DNA from: Microbacterium sp. Root61
GTDB lineage: Bacteria > Actinomycetota > Actinomycetes > Actinomycetales > Microbacteriaceae
Direction: 5' to 3'
Assembly: GCF_001427525.1 (NCBI RefSeq)
Contig: NZ_LMGU01000002.1
Span: 29,777 to 83,766 of the forward strand
Length of the DNA stretch: 53,990 bases
Positions 27,517-35,047 of this stretch are shown one piece after another; the stretch's first letter is position 1; the number at the start of each line of letters is the position of its first letter. A program made the position numbers and the translations under genes. The notes beneath the pieces were generated by a model that saw only the letters and a list, made by a program, of their open reading frames with translations, was not told the DNA's origin and ran no database searches.

Positions 27517-29331
27517 TCAGCCGAAGAATCGCCAGAGGGAGGTGATCGTCGATTCGCCGGTGAGGTCTCCGGCCACGTACCGCAGGTCGACTCGGGCATC
27601 GAGAAGCGCCTCCAACGCGGTGGGACGCAGGACGATCGTCGCCGATCCGGAGTCGTTGACCAGGCTGCTGGTGTGCATCTGCCCGTTGATGAGGGCCTGG
27701 ACTGTCGCGCCGGGTTCGCCGGAGACGAGCACGGAGAAGACGAGCGAGCCGGGCTCGCGCTCGCTGCCGACGATGACGGGAGCGCCGGCCGGGAGTGCCG
27801 GGTCGACGGGATCGACCGGGTCCACAGGGTCGACCGGGTCGACAGGATCTACGGGATCTACGGGATCCACGGGATCGACGGGGTCCACGGGATCGACGGG
27901 GTCGACCGGGTCCACGGGGCCGGGGTCGACAGGACCGGGATCGACCGTCACCGGGGGGACGACCGCCGCGGGCGGCGGCGTGACCGCGGCGGGAGGCGCG
28001 GCCTCCTCAACGGGCGGGTCCGGCTCGGCGACAGGCGCGAGCACCGGGATATCGCTCGGCGACGGCGAGGGGACCGGCGCGGCCTGCTCCGGAGCATCCT
28101 GCGTCTTTGCGAGATCTTGCTGCTCCGCGACGGTTTCGACCGGGGTCCCGGCGGCGACCTCGGGAGACACGATCGACGGAAGCACGACCGCGCCGGCGAC
28201 GACGGCGCCGACCAGGACGACACCCGCGGCGACCAGGCCCACCATGGCTCCGACGCCGGAGAGCGCACCCGCGGTTGCGGCCGTACCTGCCGCTGCGGCA
28301 CCCGCCGCCGCGGTTCCGCCCGCTGCGGTTCCAGTGCCGGCCGCACCTCCCGCAGCAGCTCCTGCTCCGCCGCCCGCAGTCGAACCGCCGGCGGTCGAGC
28401 CGAAGCCGGTGGCGGACCCGGTTGCGGCTCCGGTGGTCACGAGGCCGGCCGACCCGGCGCCACCCGTGACAGTGACAGCGCCTTCCATGATCGTGGAGGG
28501 CATCGCCGCGACGGCGACCAGGGGTGCGCCACCGCCCTGGATGGAGGCCAGGTAGGCGGCCGCGCCGGTGATGCCCACCGTGAGCGGCAGGAGCACGAGC
28601 GCGAGTCGACCGGAGACGTGCTTGGCCTCGGCGGCGACGATCGAGCAACGGGCGCAGTCGGCGAGGTGTTCTTCGAGCTTGACCTTGTCGCGCGTACCGA
28701 GATTGTTGCGCGAGTAGGCGCCGAGTCGCTCGATGGTCCACTGGCAGTCCGAACCGTCCGCCAGAGTGCGCAGGTGGGCCTGGATCCAGGCCTCGCGCAG
28801 GCCCTCGCGGGCACGGAACGCTAACTGCGCGACGGCCGTGGCCTTCAACCCGAGCAGCGGGCCGACTTCGGCCGGCTTCATCTGCTCGATCTCGGTGTAC
28901 CAGAGCACTTCCTGCCAGCGGGTCGGAAGGCTGCGGAACGCCTGGTGGGTCAGGCTGCGGTCCAACGCATCGGCAGTGTGCTGCTCGCTGGTGGCCGGGT
29001 CCTCGACGTTCTCGAGCTCGTCGACCGGCACTTCGCGGCGTGCGCGGCCCCACCCTGCGGCCGTGTTGCGGATGCTGGTGAACAGGTACGCACGGAACGC
29101 GGTCGTCGGGCCGCCGCCTTTGAGGATCGACTGGTAGATGCGGGCGTACGCCTCCTGCACGAGGTCGTCGGCATCGATCGACGACGTGACGGAGCGGGCG
29201 ACGGTGAGTCCGGAGCGATAGTGCCGGCGCCACAGCTCGCCGAATGCCGTGCTGTCGCCGGAGCGGGTGCGCAGCACGAGTTCCGCGTCGGCGGTGTCGC
29301 CGATCGCGTCGGGTGTGTCGTGCTCGGTCAT
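27517..29331 (-). CDS. ECF-like sigma factor fused to zinc-finger anti-sigma, membrane and repeat domains
   Basis: About 604 residues in one frame. Residues 25-98 are sigma region 2 (AFGELWRRHY, DADDLVQEAYARIY), 134-185 are region 4 (LPTRWQEVLWYTEIEQMKPAEVGPLLG). Residues 196-232 form a ZAS/zf-HC2-like module with Cys196 and the H222-x3-C226-x2-C229 cluster (EEHLADCARCS). A hydrophobic helix follows (about 242-262), then about 90 residues of Gly/Ala/Thr, a second helix (357-386), a Pro/acidic stalk, a run of PVD repeats (about 465-508) and a 95-residue beta-rich C-terminal domain (LVFSVLVSGEPGATVQAL). So sigma factor, its inhibitor and a sensor appear to be one chain. With two helices the C-terminus would be cytoplasmic; with one it would be outside, so topology is open. 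Confidence 0.9.
   Translation of the reverse strand: MTEHDTPDAIGDTADAELVLRTRSGDSTAFGELWRRHYRSGLTVARSVTSSIDADDLVQEAYARIYQSILKGGGPTTAFRAYLFTSIRNTAAGWGRARREVPVDELENVEDPATSEQHTADALDRSLTHQAFRSLPTRWQEVLWYTEIEQMKPAEVGPLLGLKATAVAQLAFRAREGLREAWIQAHLRTLADGSDCQWTIERLGAYSRNNLGTRDKVKLEEHLADCARCSIVAAEAKHVSGRLALVLLPLTVGITGAAAYLASIQGGGAPLVAVAAMPSTIMEGAVTVTGGAGSAGLVTTGAATGSATGFGSTAGGSTAGGGAGAAAGGAAGTGTAAGGTAAAGAAAAGTAATAGALSGVGAMVGLVAAGVVLVGAVVAGAVVLPSIVSPEVAAGTPVETVAEQQDLAKTQDAPEQAAPVPSPSPSDIPVLAPVAEPDPPVEEAAPPAAVTPPPAAVVPPVTVDPGPVDPGPVDPVDPVDPVDPVDPVDPVDPVDPVDPVDPVDPVDPVDPALPAGAPVIVGSEREPGSLVFSVLVSGEPGATVQALINGQMHTSSLVNDSGSATIVLRPTALEALLDARVDLRYVAGDLTGESTITSLWRFFG
27800..27916 (-). repeat. 9-bp minisatellite coding for Pro-Val-Asp repeats
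   Basis: Thirteen consecutive 9-base units, consensus GGGTCSACS on the plus strand with synonymous changes, code PVD in the sigma-fusion protein. Two degenerate GPVD units continue beyond it. Base changes keep the protein repeat (GTC/ATC and GAC/TAC on the plus strand vary mainly at silent positions), so selection on the peptide is likely. Copy number could vary by slippage. Confidence 0.9.
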
Positions 29332-29533
29332 CGGTGTGTCCTGGATCTGGGCGCGCGCAGAGGCTGCTCACCCGAAGAGACGCGGCAATGCGGTCTTTAT
29401 TACGCGTCTTCCCTCATTCTGGCGCGAACGCCTGGGGGAGTGCCTTGAGCGGTGCGATCGCCTCGTCGAAAAGATTCTCGAAAAGATTCTGCCGACTCGC
29501 GTAATAGAACCGCTCGGGCTGCATCTCATACGT
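29332..29533. promoter_or_regulatory. AT-rich control region upstream of the sigma-fusion gene
   Basis: The 200 bases upstream of the sigma start are strikingly AT-rich for this genome. They hold a perfect 9-bp inverted repeat, TATTACGCG (29398-29406) with CGCGTAATA (29498-29506), and a perfect 12-bp tandem repeat TCGAAAAGATTC at 29466-29477 and 29478-29489. These look like binding sites for an activator or for the sigma factor itself. A short minus-strand frame (29414-29524, 36 codons, MQPERFYYAS) crosses the region but has no visible ribosome binding site. Confidence 0.45.
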
Positions 29534-29655
29534 GAGAAACAAACGCCGCAGGCCCTGGGGGGCTAGGGCCGGCGGTGCCGGCATCGCGCGGGGAAACCAG
29601 CGCGACGCGGGTGGGCGGTGTGGAGAGTGCCTCGGGGGAGGGACTCTCCACAACC
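29534..29655 (-). ncRNA. Candidate small RNA with C-rich loops (6C-like)
   Basis: Read on the minus strand, a 10-bp stem TGTGGAGAGT/ACTCTCCACA (29652-29643 with 29628-29619) carries a 14-base loop containing CCCTCCCCC. It is followed by a terminator-like stem GGCCCT/AGGGCC (29570-29565 with 29556-29551), extended by GCC/GGC pairs past a bulge, whose loop is AGCCCCCC, and then by TTTGTTTCTC. Two stem-loops each showing a run of C residues, the second a terminator, is the defining layout of the actinobacterial 6C RNA. I see no clear -10 box upstream, and cannot compare with the Rfam model, so this is a structural match only. Confidence 0.5.
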
Positions 29656-29676
29656 GTTTCTCGAGCCGGGGGGGAT

Positions 29677-29709
29677 GCGGCCGCTGCGCCTTGGGGGAGC
29701 AGCGGCCGC
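29677..29709 (-). terminator. Hairpin just after nagA, also with a C-rich loop
   Basis: A perfect 9-bp stem AGCGGCCGC/GCGGCCGCT (29709-29701 with 29685-29677) begins four bases past the nagA stop. Its loop reads GCTCCCCCAAGGCGC on the minus strand. No U-tract follows (ATCCCCCCCGG). It is either the nagA terminator or a first domain of the adjacent small-RNA candidate. Confidence 0.6.
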
Positions 29710-29713
29710 TCGC

Positions 29714-30862
29714 TCACTCCCGGCCGGCGGTCCAGACGCGTCGCACCTGCAAGTCGGCGTCCCACAGGACCGCGTCGGCCAGATATCCGGGTGTCAGTGC
29801 GCCGAGGTCCGCGACGCGTCCGATCGCGCGGGCGGGAGCCGTCGTGAGCGCGTGCACTGCGCACTCCAACGGCACGCCCGCCGCCACGGCTGTGCGCAGC
29901 GCGGCATCCTGTGTGAGCGTCGATCCCGCGATCGCGCCGCCCTCGGAGAGGCGCGCGACGCCGTCGTGCACGTCGACCGAGAGCGAACCCAGCAGGTAGT
30001 GCCCGTCGCCGACTCCCGCCGCCGCCATCGCGTCGGTCACGAGGGCGATGCGCCCGGGCGCCGCGGCGAAGGCGATCCGGATCACCTCGGGGTGCACGTG
30101 CACCCCGTCGGCGATGATCTCCAGCGTCACTCGGGGGTCGGATGCGGCGGCCCCGACGGGACCGGGCTCCCGGTGTCCGAGTCCCGGCATGGCGTTGAAC
30201 GCGTGCGTCAGGATCGTGGCGCCCGCATCGAACGCCGCCGCGGTGGTCGCGGCATCCGCCGTCGTGTGACCGACGGCTGCCGCCGAGCCGGCGGCGCGCA
30301 GCAGGGCGATCGCCTCCATCCCGCCGGGCAGTTCGGGGGCGAGCGTCACCTGGCGCACGGTGCCGCGGCCGGCCTCGAGGAGGCGTTCCACGGCGCTCGC
30401 TGCCGGATGGACCAGCAGGGTCTCATCGTGTGCGCCCTTGCGGGCGGGGGCCAGGAACGGCCCTTCCAGATGCGAGCCGAGGATGTCGGGGTCGCTGTCC
30501 ACGAGATCGGCGACCATCGCGGTGCGCCGCTCGAGTGCGTCGAGGTCCGCGGTCACGAGCGAGAGGACGGCGCGAGTCGTGCCGTGCGCGCGATGGAGCG
30601 CGCGCGCCTGCCGGATCGCCTCGGGGCCGTCGTCGTAGGCGACGCCGGCACCACCGTGTCCGTGGATGTCGATCATTCCGGGGGTCAGCAGCGCGCCCGC
30701 TCCCGCGGTGGCGACGGCGTCGACGATCTCGTCAGTGGCCATGCCGCGCCATCCGTCGCCCACTCCGGCCGCCACGACGTGCTCGCCGTCGAAGCGCACC
30801 CAGGCGTCCTCGACGATGCGCCCGTCATCGACCAGGCGCGCGGAGTGGACGACCAGGCTCAC
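29714..30862 (-). CDS. nagA: N-acetylglucosamine-6-phosphate deacetylase
   Basis: Removes acetate from GlcNAc-6-phosphate to give glucosamine-6-phosphate, the NagB substrate. 382 residues from the GTG at 30862, which overlaps the GH20 stop (GTGA). The amidohydrolase motifs are the metal-site His67 and His69 in GMIDIHGHGG, Glu133 in GSHLEGPF, VGHTTAD, THAFNAMPGLGHREPG and the catalytic Asp in LVTDAMAAAG. Co-translation with the secreted hexosaminidase ties chitobiose cleavage to GlcNAc use. The kinase and NagB are at 12.4-14.2 kb. Confidence 0.95.
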   Translation of the reverse strand: MSLVVHSARLVDDGRIVEDAWVRFDGEHVVAAGVGDGWRGMATDEIVDAVATAGAGALLTPGMIDIHGHGGAGVAYDDGPEAIRQARALHRAHGTTRAVLSLVTADLDALERRTAMVADLVDSDPDILGSHLEGPFLAPARKGAHDETLLVHPAASAVERLLEAGRGTVRQVTLAPELPGGMEAIALLRAAGSAAAVGHTTADAATTAAAFDAGATILTHAFNAMPGLGHREPGPVGAAASDPRVTLEIIADGVHVHPEVIRIAFAAAPGRIALVTDAMAAAGVGDGHYLLGSLSVDVHDGVARLSEGGAIAGSTLTQDAALRTAVAAGVPLECAVHALTTAPARAIGRVADLGALTPGYLADAVLWDADLQVRRVWTAGRE

Positions 30863-32469
30863 CGGTCGGACCACTCGATCTCGGGCGAACGGAAGAAGTC
30901 GATCCCCTGGCTCGTCCACAGGGGAGCCAGGCCGCCGACACGATCGCGGAAGGACTCCCAGGTGCGCAGCGGGCTGTCGGCCGGAGCGGGCGACCACGCC
31001 GCCTCCGCGGCGGCCGCGATGCGCGGGAACGCCATGGTGTCGATGTCCTCGAGCGTGGCGATGGTCTCGGTCCACATCGGCGCCTCGACCCCGAGGATGT
31101 CGGCGTCCTCGATCCCGTCGATCACGGCGCCCGGCTCCCACGAGTAGGCGCGCTCGACGCTGGTCGGACCGTTGGCCCACGTCAGCCCGAGCGGAGAGGA
31201 CTCGTCGTACTTCATGTCGAGGTAGATGGCGTCGGAGGGCGACAGGATCAGCTGCGCGCCGTTGCTGACGAAGGCGCGGGCACGGTCGTCCATGCCGTTC
31301 GTGGGCGTCGTGAAGCCCCAGTACTGGCCGATCGTCGTGTCGGCGATGTCGGCGGCGGCACCTGCCTCGTGCCACGCCACCGGGATCTTGCCGAGGTCGG
31401 CGACGATCGCGGTCGCGCGCGTCATGAACTCCGCGAAGTCCTCCGGCGAGGTGCCGAGAGCCTCGTCGCCGCCGACGTGCAGGTACGGACCGGGGGTCAG
31501 TGCGGTGAGCTCGCCGAACACGTCGGCGAGGAAGTCGTAGGTCGCCTCGTCGTGGATCTTCAGCGACGAGAACCCGACGGCCATGCCGTCGTACGGGACG
31601 CCCGCAGTGGGGAGCTCGCCACCGTAGTCGCGCGCGATCTCCCGGATGTGGTCGGAGAGGACGGGGGGCTCGACGAGCTCGGGGTAGGCGAGTCCGACCG
31701 CGTGCGTGTGGCCGGGGACGTCGATCTCCGGCACGACGATCATGTGGCGCGACGCGGCGTACGCGACGATCTCGCGGTAGTCGTCCTTCGTGTAGAAGCC
31801 GCCGGGGTCGCCGCCCACCGAGATGCCCGAGGCGACTTCGGTCAGGCGCGGGCGCGAGTCCAGCTGCAGGCGCCACGCCTGGTCGTCGGTCAGGTGCAGG
31901 TGCAGGGCGTTCATCTTCAGCGCGGCGGCGCGGTCGATGTAGGCCTTCACCGTGTCGACGGAGTGGAAATGCCGTGCGACGTCGAGCATCACCCCGCGGT
32001 AGGCGAAGCGCGGCGCATCCTGGATCGTCACGGCCGGGATGACCCAGTCATCGCCGTCGCGGGTCAGGAGCTGCCCCAGGGTCTGTGCGCCGTAGAAGAG
32101 ACCGGCGTCATCGGGTGCGACGACGGTGACAGATGCCGCATCCACGGTCAGCGTGTACGACTCCGCCGCGCCGCCGGCCTCACGGCGGAAGCTGACCGCG
32201 CCGTCGGAGTCGATCGCCGGCGCCACTCCCGTGCGGGCCGCGACGATCGCCGCGAGAGCGGTCGCGGCATCCGTGTCTCCCGCGATCGCGGTGGTCGGCT
32301 CGACGCGGAACGCGGGGGCCGCCTCCTCCACGGTCAAGGCGGCGGGAGCAGGGACGAGGGCGATGCGAGGCACGGACTCTCCATTCGGGTGGGCGGGAGC
32401 GCATCCCGCGACAACCACCGCGAGCGCGATCGCGCCCGCGAGCGTGATCCATCGTCGGCGATGGTTCAT
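30859..32469 (-). CDS. GH20 beta-N-acetylhexosaminidase, lipoprotein
   Basis: Releases terminal GlcNAc from chito-oligosaccharides outside the cell. 536 residues from the ATG at 32469; the signal peptide ends in lipobox VAGC with lipidated Cys23. A GH20b-like N-terminal domain is followed by the barrel with YRGVMLDVARHF, NALHLHLTDDQAWRL, VVPEIDVPGHTHAVG and the catalytic pair Asp335-Glu336 in LHVGGDEALG. The start has no ribosome binding site and only seven bases separate TAGGGT from the ATG, so the mRNA is probably leaderless. An in-frame upstream ATG (32574) would put a non-signal sequence in front and is rejected. Confidence 0.93.
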   Translation of the reverse strand: MNHRRRWITLAGAIALAVVVAGCAPAHPNGESVPRIALVPAPAALTVEEAAPAFRVEPTTAIAGDTDAATALAAIVAARTGVAPAIDSDGAVSFRREAGGAAESYTLTVDAASVTVVAPDDAGLFYGAQTLGQLLTRDGDDWVIPAVTIQDAPRFAYRGVMLDVARHFHSVDTVKAYIDRAAALKMNALHLHLTDDQAWRLQLDSRPRLTEVASGISVGGDPGGFYTKDDYREIVAYAASRHMIVVPEIDVPGHTHAVGLAYPELVEPPVLSDHIREIARDYGGELPTAGVPYDGMAVGFSSLKIHDEATYDFLADVFGELTALTPGPYLHVGGDEALGTSPEDFAEFMTRATAIVADLGKIPVAWHEAGAAADIADTTIGQYWGFTTPTNGMDDRARAFVSNGAQLILSPSDAIYLDMKYDESSPLGLTWANGPTSVERAYSWEPGAVIDGIEDADILGVEAPMWTETIATLEDIDTMAFPRIAAAAEAAWSPAPADSPLRTWESFRDRVGGLAPLWTSQGIDFFRSPEIEWSDR

Positions 32470-32490
32470 GTAAAGGACCCTAACAAATAG
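32470..32490 (-). promoter_or_regulatory. Leaderless promoter and CTAACAAA half-site of the GH20 gene
   Basis: On the minus strand TTTGTTAGGGTCCTTTAC leads straight into the ATG; TAGGGT is a plausible -10. The plus-strand octamer CTAACAAA (32480-32487) is identical to the right half of the ROK-gene inverted repeat (7713-7720). Both precede leaderless-looking starts of the same pathway, so the ROK protein may bind here too. Confidence 0.45.
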
Positions 32491-32587
32491 GAGTCCCAGC
32501 CTAACAGCGGGGTCGGCGCAGAGCGAGGAAAAGTCTGTGCGGCTGTGAAATCGACGCGGCGCCGGCGGCGACATCCGTTATGCTCGG

Positions 32588-32662
32588 GATGTCGCGACTG
32601 GCGTTGAGGTGGTTACCACCGGGGAGCGACCGACACGGCATTCGACCGCACGCCTGGGCCGA
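32588..32662 (+). ncRNA. ZTP riboswitch (pfl motif) upstream of glyA
   Basis: The hallmarks of the pfl motif are in order: GCGACTGGCG (32594-32603), the GGTGG-TTA-CCACC hairpin region (32608-32620), GGGGAGCG (32621-32628), and the 3' element CCGCACGCCTGGGC (32646-32659). These lie 42 bp upstream of the glyA ATG. ZTP (ZMP) riboswitches sense low 10-formyl-tetrahydrofolate and typically raise one-carbon genes such as glyA and folD. TATGCT (32579-32584) may be the -10 of its promoter. How it controls expression (ribosome binding site or termination) is not clear. Confidence 0.88.
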
Positions 32663-32703
32663 TGCGGACCATCTTTATCCGAGCCGTCGTCAGGAGACCT
32701 GCC

Positions 32704-33978
32704 ATGACAGATCCGTACTTCAATGCCCCGCTTTCCGAGGTTGACCCCGAGATCGCTGCGGTGCTCGAGCGTGAGCTCGACCGTCAGCGCGGCTACCTCG
32801 AGATGATCGCCTCCGAGAACTTCGTTCCGGTCTCCGTGCTGCAGTCGCAGGGCTCGGTGCTGACGAACAAGTACGCCGAGGGCTACCCCGGCCGCCGCTA
32901 CTACGGCGGCTGCGAAGAGGTGGACGTCGCCGAAGAGCTCGCGATCTCGCGCGCCAAGTCGCTGTTCGGCGCGGAGTTCGCCAACGTCCAGCCGCACTCG
33001 GGTGCCACTGCCAACGCGGCGGTCCTGCACGCGATCGCGCGCCCCGGCGATACGCTGCTCGGCCTGTCGCTCGACCAGGGCGGCCACCTCACGCACGGCA
33101 TGAAGATCAACTTCTCCGGCCGGCTGTACAACATCGTCGCGTACGGCGTCGACGCCGAGACCTCGCTCATCGACATGGACGAGGTGCGTCGCCTCGCGCT
33201 CGAGCACAAGCCGAAGGTCATCATCGCCGGCTGGTCCGCCTACCCGCGCCACCTGGACTTCGCCGCCTTCCGTGCGATCGCCGACGAGGTCGGCGCGCTG
33301 CTCTGGGTCGACATGGCGCACTTCGCGGGACTCGTCGCCGCAGGCGTGCATCCCAACCCGGTGCCGCACGCGCACGTCGTCTCCTCGACCGTGCACAAGA
33401 CCATCGGCGGCCCCCGCTCGGGCTTCATCCTCACCAACGACGCCGAGCTCGCCAAGAAGATCAACACCGCGGTCTTCCCGGGTCAGCAGGGTGGCCCGCT
33501 GATGCACGTCATCGCCGCCAAGGCGACCGCGTTCAAGCTCGCCGCGACCCCCGAGTTCCGCGACCGTCAGGAGCGCACCCTGCGCGGCGCGCACCTGCTG
33601 GCCGAGCGCCTCACGCAGCCGGATGTGGCCGCGGCCGGCATCACGCTGCGCTCCGGCGGCACCGACGTGCACCTCGTACTGGTCGATCTGCGCGACGCGG
33701 CGATCGACGGCAAGCAGGCCGAAGACCTGCTGCACGAGATCCACATCACGGTCAACCGCAACTCGGTGCCGAACGACCCGCGTCCGCCGATGGTGACCTC
33801 GGGTCTGCGTATCGGCACCCCGGCGCTCGCGACCCGCGGCTTCGGCGACGCCGAATTCGCCGAGGTGGCCGACATCATCGCGCTCGCGCTGCTGCCCGAC
33901 GCCGATGTGCAGGCTCTGCGTGCACGTGTGGCGGTTCTGGCGGCGGCCTTCCCGCTCTACCCTGGCCTGGCGCAGTAG
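32704..33978 (+). CDS. glyA: Serine hydroxymethyltransferase
   Basis: Interconverts serine and glycine with tetrahydrofolate; a PLP enzyme. 424 residues, normal length. Motifs: [59 protein letters not shown], and the PLP-Lys motif [16 protein letters not shown]. The ATG at 32704 follows CAGGAGA; an in-frame ATG at 32662 lies at the edge of the riboswitch and is rejected. Under ZTP-riboswitch control, followed by folD. Confidence 0.96.
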   Translation: MTDPYFNAPLSEVDPEIAAVLERELDRQRGYLEMIASENFVPVSVLQSQGSVLTNKYAEGYPGRRYYGGCEEVDVAEELAISRAKSLFGAEFANVQPHSGATANAAVLHAIARPGDTLLGLSLDQGGHLTHGMKINFSGRLYNIVAYGVDAETSLIDMDEVRRLALEHKPKVIIAGWSAYPRHLDFAAFRAIADEVGALLWVDMAHFAGLVAAGVHPNPVPHAHVVSSTVHKTIGGPRSGFILTNDAELAKKINTAVFPGQQGGPLMHVIAAKATAFKLAATPEFRDRQERTLRGAHLLAERLTQPDVAAAGITLRSGGTDVHLVLVDLRDAAIDGKQAEDLLHEIHITVNRNSVPNDPRPPMVTSGLRIGTPALATRGFGDAEFAEVADIIALALLPDADVQALRARVAVLAAAFPLYPGLAQ

Positions 33979-33989
33979 CGCCTGCCGTT

Positions 33990-34066
33990 CTCCGCGAGAC
34001 TGCAACGGCGCGTCGAGACTGTGGGTTTCACCCACCGTCTCGACCACCGGGTGCAGTCTCGCGGAG
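33990..34066. repeat. Nested-palindrome intergenic repeat, copy 2
   Basis: The outer arms CTCCGCGAGACTGCA (33990-34004) and TGCAGTCTCGCGGAG (34052-34066) are perfect 15-bp complements. The inner arms GTCGAGACTGTGGG (34012-34025) and CCCACCGTCTCGAC (34031-34044) pair with one mismatch around loop TTTCA. The design and core (CGAGACTGCA...TCGAGACTG-GGG...) match copy 1 at 4875-4941. It starts 12 bases after the glyA stop and may also act as its terminator. Confidence 0.8.
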
Positions 34067-34162
34067 TGGGCAACTGTTGCCCCGAACGCATACCTACGGG
34101 CATAGTGATGTGAGGACCGCGCCGCGGTGCGGTCCGCGATGCAACGACGAGAGGAAGACCGG

Positions 34163-35044
34163 ATGCCGGCGCAGAAGCTGGATGGGGTCGCCACGGCGGC
34201 CGCGATCAAGGACGAACTGAAGGCCCGCGTAGCGGCGCTCGCCGAGCGCGGGATCATTCCCGGCATCGCGACGGTGTTGGTCGGAGCGGACCCGGCCTCG
34301 CAGCTGTACGTGGGGATGAAGCACCGGCAGTCCGAGGCGATCGGGATGAACTCGATCCAGCGCGAGCTGCCGGCCGACGCGACCCAGGAGCAGGTCGAGG
34401 CGCTGATCGACGAGCTGAACGCCGACCCGAGCTGCCACGGATACATCGTCCAGCTGCCGCTGCCGAAGCACATCGACACCGACGCGATCCTCGAGCGGAT
34501 CGATCCCGACAAGGACGCCGACGGCCTGCACCCGACCAACCTCGGTCGTCTCGTGCTCAACGTGAACTCGCCGATCACGTCGCCGCTGCCGTGCACCCCG
34601 CGCGGGGTCATCGAGCTGCTGCTGCGCAACGGCTACGACCTCAAGGGCAAGCACGTCGTGGTGGTCGGCCGCGGTGTCACGATCGGCCGCTCGATCGGAC
34701 TGCTGCTGACCCGTCGCGACATCAACGCGACCGTGACCCTCACCCACACCGGCACCGTGGATGCCGGCCAGTACCTGCGCCAGGCCGACGTGATCGTCGC
34801 AGCTGCGGGCGTGAAGCACCTCATCACCGCCGCCGATGTGAAGCCGGGCGCCGCAGTGCTCGATGTCGGCGTCACGCGCGAGCACGACGCCGAGACGGGC
34901 AAGGCCAAGGTCTACGGCGACGTGCACCCGGATGTCGCGGACGTCGCCGGCTGGATCTCGCCGAACCCCGGCGGAGTCGGCCCGATGACCGTGGCGCTGC
35001 TCATGACCAACGTCGTCGAGGCCGCCGAGCGCTCGGCGGCCTGA
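34163..35044 (+). CDS. folD: Methylenetetrahydrofolate dehydrogenase / cyclohydrolase
   Basis: Bifunctional one-carbon enzyme linking 5,10-methylene- and 10-formyl-THF. 293 residues from the ATG at 34163 with GAGGAAG upstream. Motifs: [14 protein letters not shown] (catalytic Tyr and Lys), [54 protein letters not shown] and [18 protein letters not shown]. The 184-bp gap from glyA holds the palindromic repeat, possible promoter boxes TTGCCC (34077-34082) and CATAGT (34101-34106), and a hairpin GGACCGC..GCGGTCC near 34113-34134, so folD may have its own promoter as well as readthrough from glyA. Confidence 0.95.
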   Translation: MPAQKLDGVATAAAIKDELKARVAALAERGIIPGIATVLVGADPASQLYVGMKHRQSEAIGMNSIQRELPADATQEQVEALIDELNADPSCHGYIVQLPLPKHIDTDAILERIDPDKDADGLHPTNLGRLVLNVNSPITSPLPCTPRGVIELLLRNGYDLKGKHVVVVGRGVTIGRSIGLLLTRRDINATVTLTHTGTVDAGQYLRQADVIVAAAGVKHLITAADVKPGAAVLDVGVTREHDAETGKAKVYGDVHPDVADVAGWISPNPGGVGPMTVALLMTNVVEAAERSAA

Positions 35045-35047
35045 CGG

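Noticed and set aside
27800..27916. Possible CRISPR array
   Set aside because: Units are only 9 bases, contiguous with no spacers, and in frame inside a protein gene.
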